A DNA stretch of 64,000 nucleotides from positions 84,501 to 148,500 of the forward strand of contig NC_133971.1 of assembly GCF_031877795.1 (NCBI RefSeq), given 5' to 3'. This stretch comes from Strix aluco (Eukaryota; Chordata; Aves; Strigiformes; Strigidae). The translations under genes were made by a program, and so were the position numbers. Each line of letters opens with the position of its first letter. The stretch's first letter is position 1. Below, piece after piece: positions 13,201 to 25,200 of the stretch. Below the pieces are notes generated by a model. It made no database searches. It saw nothing but the letters and a program-made list of their open reading frames with translations, and was not told the origin of the DNA.

Positions 13201-16200
13201 ATGGACACACGCAGGTCAGTGGGGCAGTGGGGCAGTGGGGCTGTGGCCATGGGCACTGTGTGCTGGGAAGAAATGGATCTGTCCTGCGGACAGATGCCGG
13301 GCTGGGTTAGCGTGGCCAGGGCCGTCAGAGTGGCTGCACCTCACTGTGTTAGTCTGCCCTGGATGTACATCCCAGCATCTCGTCCCAACTTGTTTCCTAG
13401 GCTCACGGGCGATCGGGGAAAGTGCTGGCATCTCCAGAGAATTTTATCTTTGATTTGCTTACTTAGACTAATGGAAAATACCTGCATGTACTGCTTTTGT
13501 CCTTTTACCATCAGGTGAACTTTAAACCAGCATTACACAGCTGTGGGATGTAGCAGTCACCTCCTGAGGTGCTAATCTCTCCATAGTTAGCCTAGACTGA
13601 ACTCTGGGCATGACAAATCCTAACCCTAACGAAGAGTGGTGATTCTTACTGTCCACACCAGGCTTATTTGCTGCCAGAGTAGCTGGGGTATCTCTTCCTG
13701 GCCTTCAGCAATGTTCAAGTAGCATTGTGTTCAGAGAGTTTGGTACTGGTGACTTTGCTTTGCTGTTGGATTTGACATATGTTCTCTAGTTGATAGGGTT
13801 ACAGCTTGTTGTGCTTCATATCCTTGTAGAGGATTTCCACAGAGCGTTCACAGCTGCCTCCATAATCGACCATCTGTCAGCTGAGCCAGTCTGTTCTTAT
13901 GTGCAACGAGATCATGGCTCACTGGAGGAACATTGTAGATTTATCGCAGGGTTTGTAGCACTGGTAACAAATGATCTGCATAGATACGGGTCTGCCTGTC
14001 GCAGAAAAGAGCAAGCAGTGAGAACACTTGTAGCTTCCCTGAAGTGCGAATAGTTGTTAAATGTTTCCTTTTTCTTTCTGTGTAACTTACTAAGCTTAGT
14101 GTGATTGGGATGGACTGGGGTCAGTTGGAAATCTTAATTCTTGAGTTTTCCTTTTTCCCTTTGGAATGAAAAACTTAAGTGGTCAAAATCCCCCACTCCA
14201 GTCCCCTACTCATTAGTGCTGTCCAGATGTCCAGGTCTGACCAAATCTTGCTTCTTTGCACTCTGTAGTGATGATGAGCCAGCCACTAGGCCCTTTTCTT
14301 CTCTTCCAGGCTGTCTCTTGTTTTCCATCGTTGGTGGTGGAGAGCTCTCCTGACCCAGCTCAGGCAGAGCCTTCCCTGTGGCTGGTGTCTCCTCTCCTGC
14401 TCCTCACCAGGGCAGAGGTGCAGCCAGAGCTGCCATGGATGTCACCAGCCTATTGGACAGGTGCAGTGTGAAGGCTTTGGCACCTGTGCCTGATTCCAGA
14501 CGTGTCAGGACTCCTTCTCCTTCTCCGGCCTGCTCTCCAGAGCAGGAGAGGGTCAGGTGTAACTCCTGACACATTTGCCAGTCAGTCTCTCTAGACTCTA
14601 GGATCCTTTCCTTCCTGCCAAGTTGTTGCCATATATGCTAAAGCTGCTGCAAGGCTTGTCTCTGCTCCACCAAGGGCTGTGTTCACATCACTCAGATCTC
14701 AGTGAAAGGCTAGTCTGGGATCCTGGCTGAGCATTACGGCAGCTGGGCCACCTTCGCTGACCAGAGAAGCCAGGACTGGACCCCTTGTATGGTCGGAAGA
14801 TGTGACACACAGGCCACAGAGCTGACGAGGCGGGGAGCAGGGAACAGGATGAACGTGCTCTGGAAGTGGTCCCAGGCAGAGGTGACTGAGAGGCCTTGGG
14901 CAGGGCTGGTCATGACATACAGCCAGACCTGAAAATGCCAGCAGTCTCTACTTTTTCTTACAGCTAGATGTTCACACTGCTATCTGCTTCGGAACTCCCA
15001 TGGAGCTGTTTCAGCCAGAAGTTGGGTGCTGGTGTTGCAACACTTGGAGCTCTCAGATCTGTGCCATTCACTTACTGATTGCAAGGCAGGTCTTGAGAGG
15101 TCTGAAGAGGGCACTTCTGGAGGGGATACTGTACTCTGTGCTTCCTACAAAGCCTCTGTTGATATTTTGCTAAGTTAATCATACCTGTGCAAGTGCAGGG
15201 CGGGGACGCAATCAATATACAGCTTGTGATTCATTTAATGAGAACATAAAAGTAAGAGAAATTCATTTGGGTGTTGAGGTCTCCCTGGTGTTAGCTTCCC
15301 TTTTCACCACTTGAATGTGAACCCTGTTTTGAACAGTAAAACATTAGCACAAAGGAAGAGTAAATAAATTTGTTGCACATTTATGACTTCTTTCTGGGAA
15401 AGCACTGTTCACCATAGACAGCAGCTACTTTGCTTGAGTGTTTCAGAACTGCTCTCCTTTCAGCAGACTGATATATTAAGACAGCCAAAATGGATGTTCT
15501 GGCCCTGAAAAACTGCAAAGCCTCTTGTTTCAGTAAATTGCCATCTTAATGGAGCATTGCTAAGTGATCTTTGTGGCAAGTGAAAGGAACGCAGAGGCTG
15601 TCTTTTGCAGTTGAAACCTGAAACTCCAGTTTTTGAACATAAATTGTTAATAGGCCTCAATGCTATCCAGCATCCATTTTCTGTTGCAAACTTATTATGT
15701 ATTTCCGTATAACTGAATGATATGCAAGAAATGGGTCCCTCAGGATCCTCAGGTCAGCATCAGTCAGTGTATTATTAGAAGCTGTGGGCCTAGCTGTAAC
15801 ATGGAATAAATCAACCTTGCACCAGACAAAACAGGAGGGGTACAGCTGCTTAAGCCATAGCAGAATCTTTCAGAATTGATTCACAGTAGCCTATTAGAAC
15901 CTGCACAAAAGGAGAGAAATCCCATCCGGGTGTTCTGACCAGCTAATTGGATCTGACTGGGAGAGTGGTGATACTTAACTTGTATTTGAATTTCTGTATA
16001 GATTTCAAGTTCTGATGTGTGCTGGCTGTACAAGGCCCCATTCATATGATAACCTGTGGCTGTGGGAGCTACCAGAGAAAATGTGCAGTTGGTGTAAACC
16101 AGCATCACTTTTCTGAAATTGATCGAGGACCCAAAGCCTGTCAAAGATGTGATGTGTTGTGCTACTCAGCATGGAGGAGTTAGAGTTTGGGCTCAGGAAT

Positions 16201-19200
16201 AGGGCAGTGTTCACTCTTTTATCTCAGTGTTGACTATAGGCAGCTTGAACCCCACAAAGCAGGGATGGGAGGAACAAGGAATGAGATTCATAGGTGTTTT
16301 GTGTTCTGGTAGTACTTCAGGGTATATGGGCTCTCTATCAAGAGGGAGCAAGGTTGTGGGATTTATAAGGTGTTGCACAGCGATGAAACATAGGAGAGAC
16401 CATCGTAGAAATGCCATTCTCAACCTTGGGACTGTCATGACACGTAGGTAAACTCTTTTAAGATTGGACGAATATGCTGGTCCAGGAACATAAGAAAGAT
16501 AAGCTGAATGGGAAGTTTAAGGGCAGAGAAGTAAACTTTCTCAGCACTGAAAAATAGGAAGAATAAGGCTGAAAACAAGAAGGCAGGTGCAAATGAGCTC
16601 TACTAAAGGAGTAAGGTGGAGGGCCAAGAGGTGCCGTTCTAGACAGCCCCAGAAGAACAAAGACCAAGTTCCCAGACCCTTCTCAGAGCACCCAGTGGAG
16701 GTACCTTTGCTGTGGGAGTCACTGCCTTGTCTAATGCATTTGAGACCTATCTCAGGAAACTCTGGTGACATCATCTCCAGTTTGGGAAGCCCCAGAGTCA
16801 CAAACCTTAGGGGAAGGCTCAAGAAAAGTACCACTGCATGTTTAGCTGAATCCTGCAGCCTTGCCGTGGTGTGCAAGATTTGTTCATGGTAGCATGGAGG
16901 GTTTGGGTAGCTCTTGATTTGAAGCCATGGCTGCTGCCAGTGGGAGAGTGTCAGTGTGGGGATTAGCATTGCCTGGTGCCCGGTAATGGGAAGATGGCTT
17001 TTCCAGCAGACATCGCTGCTTTTCTGGTAATGAGCAGGGAGAATGGCTCTTAGCTTTCAGTACCTGCCAGATATGCCTGTACCATGTGGAAACTGAACAG
17101 TGGGCGTATCTTGGGCCATGTGCAGCTATTGCACTGACTGGAGTTTTATGGTAAAGGCATTTGTTATGATCGCTTTCCCTTGTTCCGTGCCAGAAGCATA
17201 ATCAGGGAATAAAGCCACAGAAGAGGATTGCAAAAGCAGAGAAAGATTTTCATTTATACCAGGATGTGCTGTGTCAGGCAGTGCAGACTGGTGCCCGGAG
17301 GCTTAATGTCCAGGGATTAGTGCTGTTGCTTTTGTTCTGCAGGGGAATTCTCTTCTTTGTATGCCCAACGTTCTGAAGGTGTACTTGGAAAATGGACAGA
17401 CGAAGGCTTTCAGGTTTGAGACCAGCACTACTGTGAAGGTAATGATGCGTGGTTGTTTGTCTTTGTTCCCACCACCTGAATTCAATCCAGTAGCAAAAAC
17501 ACATGCAGTGGAACTTGCAACATCTTGGTTGTATTGGCCAGTTAATGGGAACTGGATTGCCTGCTGATGCTGGGCGTGCTGGATTTTCCATGCCCTTCCT
17601 GCAGAGAAGGTGTTGCTTTGATTCACCTCGTTTTCTCAGCAACCAGTTTTCACAGAACTTGCAGCAACTTGGCTGTGAGACCACTATAGCTTTGTGCAGT
17701 GTGATTGAAGTTGGGCAAGAGAACAGGTTGGTGGGGGACTGGCAGATAGGCAGCTGTCCACACAAATGTTGCTTTCCTTGGAAACCAGGTGGCAGAACAC
17801 AGAGATAGTTTAATAGAGCAGTGACAGTGCACATCCCTGAGAGGGAGAATGAGTTTCCTGGCTTGGAACCTGGACAGGAGAGTCCTGGTTTGGATATCAT
17901 GTGAGCTCAGCAAGTGGAATTGTGCCAGTTGTTACTTAAAGTGCCTTTCTGTGTTACCGTAAATTCGGTCTCAAAAGAAACCTCTAAGACTTAGTTTGAA
18001 GTTTTTAGAAGGCAGGCATTCTTTATTGCAGCGCAGGATGCACGGGGGATCATTCCACCTAACGTGCATGCCGAAAAACAAAATCACACTTACTATATAC
18101 AATAAAAGAAATTAATATTCATCTAATTTCCGAGAAGTACACACCTATTTCGAGAGGATCTAATGCATATGTTAATATATTGCACAAGTGTACTAAAATT
18201 TGGGGTAGGGTCTCTGAGGGGCTTCCATGGGTGTTTCCGGTGGTCTGTGGTGGTCCCTAGTGGCTGTTGAAGAGGTGCCTCTTAGTGTCCTTTCCGTGAA
18301 CTCTGAGTTGTGTCTGTTTTCATATAAGGCCTCGTCTTGGCTCATTGCTTTGTCTGTAAAGTTTTGCAGCTTTCTTATCTTTGACTACCACAGGTGTCTG
18401 TTGGTTTCTCTGCCCTCCCCAGGATGTTCCCATCACAGTTGCAAAAATTATGTCCTTGGGCACATTCTTGTCTGAGGCCCCTTGCAGCAATTAGCACCAA
18501 CTGCTTGCAGGCATCAGCTACAGGCATCATCTGTGTTTCAGCATCATTTCTGCACTGGTGGAAATGTTCCCCTGGAGAGACATGAAAACTGATGAACCCC
18601 TTGAGATGGAAAAACACTACCACCTCCCTAGGATCAATTGTGCTTGGAAGCATTATAGACAAGTTAGTGCCATTCTTTTCAAACTACAAGGTGCTGCTCT
18701 CCAGAACCATTAATCTGGCACTTTCCATAATTGCCATGTTTAGACATAGGCTTACAACCTTTAAGTTTTTCTAGCCTGATCTTTAGAGTTGTTCAGTGTT
18801 TAAGTTGGAGTTAATAAGGTTTTCCTATGCAGGGTGATTGGAGGCCGTAATGTCTTTGAAGGATATATGATGTCCTTCAGCAGTGCAGTTACTGTGGAAA
18901 AGATGCATGATGGAGAGACATTCTGGAGTTGTCAGGCTGGAAGAATATTAAGGGGAAAAGCAAGGAGATGTTATTATAATGCACTGAAAACTTTCCTGAA
19001 AAAGAGAGAGTTTATTGTCTAGTTCATCCAAACTTCACAAAACTGTTGTGGTCTCTCATGCAAGTAAGTCCATGCAGGTCTTGTGCAGGGCAGAGAAAAA
19101 GAAAACCATGAAATAAAGCAAGGAGGTAGTGAGGGAAGGGGAGATAAGTTGTAAAGAGAGATTTGCATGCCCGCCTTCAAGGGACTGATTTCTAAAACAT

Positions 19201-22200
19201 GGATTAGCTCTTCATGTTTGACTCGAGTTCTTCACCTCTGACTTGGAACAAGTTTTTCCCTACTGGAATTGAGTGCAACCCTCACCAGTATCCTCCAGAA
19301 ACACTCAGACAAGGAAAATGCTTCCTAAGTCAGTTGTTTTTGAAAGTTCCTCTGCTGTTTGAGAGATCCTTGCTTAAAAGTGAGATGAGTCAAACATTTA
19401 CGCTTATCTCAAGAAGCTTGAGCTAGTCAAAGGAGTTCTCTTTCCATTTGTACTCAGTCAGGCCCTATGTAATGTTTTCTGTTTGTCAAAAATAAACCTA
19501 GTTATTTCCATGTCAGTATTTCAACAGAATTCTCCATACAACTGACACACAAGTTTCAGTCAAATTTGGTAAGATTTTTACAATTATGCTCTCAAATTCT
19601 TGTTTATTGATGGGGAGAGGTGTTTTTCACTAGTTCTTTGTAGTTTCTTTGAAAGGTGCCATAGAGTTGTAGAAAGCTAGAATGGTTAGCAGCAGACATT
19701 TGGATCAAGAGTGACAGAAAGTGCTCAGCACCACCAGACTGAAAACTGTAAGGCCAACACTTTCAGCATGAAGCAGCCCAGGACATGCAGCTCTAGGAAC
19801 TGGATTTGATGCCTGTTATACCTTGAAGTTTGCGTCTTACTGTACTGTTACCACAGCAAGATGCAGTTTCCCTACCTTATCCTCCTGATCTACTGAAATG
19901 TGTTGTCCTCCTTTTTCTGTGCTTCCGGTGCTTTCCCTGCAGCTGCCTGGACTCTTCCCTACCAGCTGGCTGGTGTCAGTGGGCATGGGTGGCTCTGGCC
20001 ACCATCCTGCCAACTGTCTGCCTGGCTTATGCTTTTGTGGCTCAGACATCCAGCTGGGACAGCACAGCAGCCAACTGCCGAGCCTGTGCTTGGTGTCCCA
20101 CGGAGGTTACCATCTCCCGTGCTTCCACTTCTGATGAACTTGCAGGCTTTAACCTTGAGACCTCTGTGGTTTGTCTAAGTTAACGTGTTCATAAGTTGTC
20201 AGTGAAGAGGGAAAGGCAGTATGTCGTGTAGGCACTGGTTTCCTGTGAAACAGCACTAAAAATTTCGCTCTGTGTGGCAGCACCAAGCATGTTCTTGGCT
20301 GCAGAGAATTTTGTGTCTGGCCACTGCTCTTTCAGTGCTGTCCCACGTGGCTGCCAGTGGCAGGCTGGAATCCCCCACGTTCATGCAGTGTGCTAGCAGT
20401 GCTCAGCAGCTGTGTCTCAATTCTGTTTGTTTGCCTTCCCTTCACAGGACATTGTTCTCACCTTGAAGGAGAAGCTTTCCCTCCAGAGCATCGCGCACTT
20501 TGCCCTGGCTCTGGAGGAGCAGTACAATGTGGCAAAGATCCACCTGCTGCATGACGAGGAGCTCATCGAGCAGGTGAGCCGAGCCCTCGCTCGCCTGTGC
20601 GGCTGTGCTGGAGGACACCAGCACGAGGAGCAGAGAGCTCATCTCTGCTGGTGTCCGAAGAGGGAGCAAGCTGGCCCCCATCTCCTCAGGTGCCCTCTTC
20701 ATCTCTCTGCCTGTGGCAGGCATTAATTACTGCTGTGTTCATCGGAGTCCCCAGAGGAGTGGCACTTCTGGAGGTGTTGCACTCTGCTTAGAGAGCCCAC
20801 AGAGCAACCCCCATGGGCTGGTATTGCTTGGACCATGTCGAGCAGCCGAGGACAAGCATGCTTTGTGCCACCCGTCAGATAGGCCCAGCTAGAGAGGACT
20901 ACTTGAGACAGTCTCAAAACAGCTGTGTACCCAGCTACTTACAGTTCCCTAGGTTGTCGTAGAGTTAACCCAGTCAGGTGCCACTTTGATTAAATTCTAA
21001 ATCAAAAGTTTGTGTCCTGCAAACATGAGGTTAGCTCTGTTAGTAATTCTGTTGCTCTGCTAGTAATTCTGGGGTAACTTAGCTTGTCAGAATGTGCCTA
21101 CTTGGGAGGTTTGTCTCCATGCTGCTGACTTGGTTGGTTTATGAAGTTCAGTAGCTAACACTGCCCAACTGCTGAGCGCACGTGCCTGAGAATTTCTGCT
21201 TTGTTTCAGTTGGTGAGTCTGTATGGGATTTGCCCAGAATAAAACATGCTGATATATAACCCAGGGGTCTTAACATTGTATTGACATTATGATGATGATC
21301 CAAGTGTCTGTTTGGGGCTACTGTATCTTATGACTGAATTTAAAAGCAGAGAAGCTTGCCTCTTACTCTGTCATTATCATACGTCCTTGAAGCCTCTGTC
21401 CTGATTATACTGCAAGTATATGAGATCAGTGGATATTTAATGTAGTTTTGCTGTCAAAGGACTTCCAAACTACCACAGGGAGAAGCAAAAACCAGAAGAA
21501 GAATTGAAAATAGAATTACAAACACTAGCAATGTCTCCTTGTATTTGATAAGGACAATGGCTAATCTGTAGCCATCCCACATGCCAGTAGCTTTAAATGA
21601 TTTCTGTGAGCTCATACAAGCCAGAGGCTTACTGTGCATTTATGAAGGGAAGGACTGCAGCAGTAGTGTGGCATGATGCTGTTTGTCTGTTGCAGGTGGT
21701 CCAGAAAAGAGAATCTCATGACTACCGGTGCCTCTTCAGAGTTTCCTTTGTCCCAAAGGATCCCTTAGACCTCCTACAGGAAGACCCAGTAGCCTTCGAA
21801 TATCTCTACCTGCAGGTGAAATCAAGGCATTCTATGCTTCAGGATCTCTTCTCACCCAATTCTCATTTCTGCTTTAAACCAGAGCATACTTCAGGCCAGT
21901 TCAGTTACATGAGTGTGAAATGCAGAACACTTAAGAACAGAGCATTTGGATTCAATTTGCCTTAAATTGTTAAATCAACTTACATGCTTGGCTTTTTGGC
22001 AGGATGAGTTGAGATGAGCTGGGTAGCGCCCTTTATTTGATACACAGTGGTCATATCAGAGGTCTTATCCTGACTTCTTGAGCTTCCATCATCATGCTAA
22101 TTCTGCTGTGTTTGTTCCAGAGCTGCAGCGATGTGCTTCAGGAAAGATTTGCTGTGGAAATGAAATGCAGTGTGGCATTACGTCTGGCTGCTCTGCACAT

Positions 22201-25200
22201 ACAGGAAAGGATCTATGCTTGTGCTCAGCCGCAGAAAGTATCCTTGAAATACATTGAGTAAGTTTCTGAATTTCTGTGTTCAGTAGTGACTAGGCCTGGC
22301 AAAAGAAGGAGCCAACTAAAAGTGGCATCAGCTCTATGTTTGCCCAGTGTTTAGCTCTGGATGAAAGACTGTCTCTCACCTAAAGAGACTGCAGTTTCTT
22401 AGTTGTGCCAGTCATTTTAGGGCAAAGTGGCTTCATGAGCCTCCCTGTCTTTATGCTGCTGAGCTGCATGAATAATATGGAGAGTATAACATCTGGGCAT
22501 GTCCCTAAGCAGAGGGAGGTTCTGGGCTGTAGCTGGAGCAGGGACATGAAATTGCAAATTTCACATAGTTATGGTTACCCAGGCTGCTCCTGCCCGTACA
22601 CTAACATTTGCATGCAGTACTTGGGAGAGAGGATAGTCATCAACTTTGCACAGCCAACGCTTTACATCTCTTCATCCGGCAGAGCTGTATCAGAAATAAC
22701 TAATTTCAGTGTAAGTGATAGGTCCTGTGAAGTTATGGGATCTGCAAAAAAATACTGAAAAATGCTTTCACGAGCAGCAGGTGTGCTGTGCTGCATGTCA
22801 GTGCTGTTAGACCCCACTTGCCCTAAACAACAACCCTGCTTTAAGAACTTGTGATGAGCCAGTCGTTAAATAACAGACATTTGTTTGGTAACTGCCCCAC
22901 TAAACCTCCACCAGCCCATGCAAGCACCACTGATTGCTTGCATACAGCCAGACATACCCAGCCATGTGCAGTTCATAGGGAGTGAGAAGTGGCTGCAGAC
23001 AACTGCAACATTCTTAGTTCATGGATATTTAGTGCTTGGGCTGAATAAGCTCTTCAGCAGAACAGATGGCCCACATTTTTGGGTCTAGGGAACTGAAGGT
23101 GTTAAAATGTGATCTTGTAACCTAAGTAAACTGAAGATAAAGACAGAATCTTCATCCTCTGAGTGGCAAGGACAGATTGGGACCGTTATGCTGACTAAGC
23201 TTATAGGTTGTCTCCTGTATAACCAGGTGAAAACAGGCATTCTGCCTGAAAGTGGGTGTTCCTCCAGCCCCACGTCCTGACCCAGTAGAAGTGACTCTGA
23301 GCGAGGCAGTCATGTTGCTTGAGCTGTCCAACATGCTGCAGCAGCCGGAGGCGCAGTGTGCCCTGGGCTGGCGTGGTGCCTTTACCCTTCTCTGCCTCAG
23401 GCCAGCTGCCCTTCTGCACTTCGCTGTGTTGCTGGGGGACAGCACAGCTGGGACCCCTTTGCTCCCTTCCCATCTTTTCTGGCAGGAGGGACTGGGGAAT
23501 CGAAAACTTCATCTCGCCAACTTTGCTTCGAAACATGAGAGGGAAGGACATCAAGAAAGCCATCAGCTACCACATGAAGCGGAACCAGGTGCTGCTGGAC
23601 CCTCGGCAGAAGGTAGTGTGCATCCCCTGGCTTCGAGGTGCCTCCAGGATGGTGGCAGCGTCTCTCAGGGCCAAAGAGGCAACGTCTTTCCTCTGTGGGT
23701 CTCCTCTCTGTGGGACCACTTGGGGCTTTTCTCCTGTCTTTTCCTCTTGTAACGCCCTCTGCTCACATGCACCCTGATTTCCCTCATCACATGTTCAGTT
23801 GCAGTTTGCTTGTGGGGTTGCCAAGTGGCAAATGTGGTAATGTGGGATCGTCCTGTACAGATCTGTTACCTATCCAGACCAAGAGAGATGGGCTGGTCAC
23901 ATACTAAGTCCTGTATGAAAAGATCGTCTTCTAGCCTACGGGCTACCTGGCAAGCCTTACCGTCTGTCACGTTTCTAAACAGTATTTCTCCTCTTGCAAA
24001 TTGAAGCACATGCTCGCTGCAGTCCAAGTGCGCCTGAGCTACCTGCAAATACTGGGAGACCTGAAGATGTACAATGGGAGGATCTTTAATGCCACCCTGA
24101 TGGTACGAGTGCTGTTTGTTTATGTCATTGGATTTTGGCTTACTGTCTTACTGCCTTGCTTTGCAAATCTCTTTTGGCAGTGTACTTGGACAATAGCTGC
24201 AAAGATAGGGCACAAGAAGCAGTTTTAATCCTTTTTCTTCACCAGTGGGTAAGATCATGTCTTAACCAAAGCAAACCCTATCTAAAGCAGAAATGTTTAA
24301 ATGTTTTTCTTAGTTGATTGTTGGTGTGAGACTAGCAACCTGTTACTGAGTCTCCTTCCCTGTCTTTGCTTTGGTGCTCATAGAAAACGTACCAGTAGCT
24401 CTGGTGATGCTGTTTCAGCCAGCTCCAGTCACACCACTTTTCCCTGTCCTGGGACACCATGATAAATATTGGTAAGGGACTCTGCTAGGGTAAGTCAGCA
24501 TAGTTCTACTGAAGTGAATAACATACCAGTCTACACAACAATTATGCATATTTTTTCTAGTTGAAAGTTGTGACTCTTCAGACAAGCTCTGTCTATATTT
24601 TTTGTATGTTGTAAAGTACTTAAGAGATCTGGGGAGGTTTCAAAACGAGATATTGGCCACACTTAAACCTTACTGTAAAAAAGAACACTGCTGTTTTCAC
24701 AAGAGATTTCTTGGGGGTTTTTTTGCCTGTCCCCTCTTGGATCTGTACTGAACTGTGGGCCACAAGCTGTTTTGTATGGACAGCTGAGCAGTGTAGGATG
24801 GTCTGTACCAGAGGAGGACCTTACTGATGGGTTGCAGTAATGTCTAGGTTTACACTTGTGTGCAAATTGAAATATTTCTGCCAAGTTATGTGGGCATTGA
24901 TTCATTTTTTTTAAGTGTCTGATCCTAACAGAAAGTGTTGACATTTCTTCCAAAACCAAAAATGCCTTCCTGAAGTTTCTAGCCAGCTCCAGTAGGTCTC
25001 ACTAGGTCCATCTGGTGCAGCCTGCCAGGTGACACTTCTGATAGCAGCCTCCTGCTGACCACCTCTCCTGCTAGATGGCTGGTGCATCTCTGGGGCCACC
25101 TGCCCTGGGGGCACAGGGAGTCTGGCGGTCCCGAGGCAGAGAAGAGAACGGCTGGGAGCAGGTGACCTGACAGCCTGTAAGTAATAAGGGGCTCCCTCTG

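Noticed and set aside
13621-13630. Telomere-like taaccctaac
   Set aside because: Fewer than two hexamers, so no array; expected by chance.
17274-17900. 208-codon minus-strand frame opposite FRMPD1 exon 6
   Set aside because: It is antisense to a conserved exon and has no recognisable family.
23201-23752. Overlapping open frames on both strands around FRMPD1 exon 10
   Set aside because: Only the 23486-23612 segment matches FRMPD1; the remainder is intron sequence without coding evidence.
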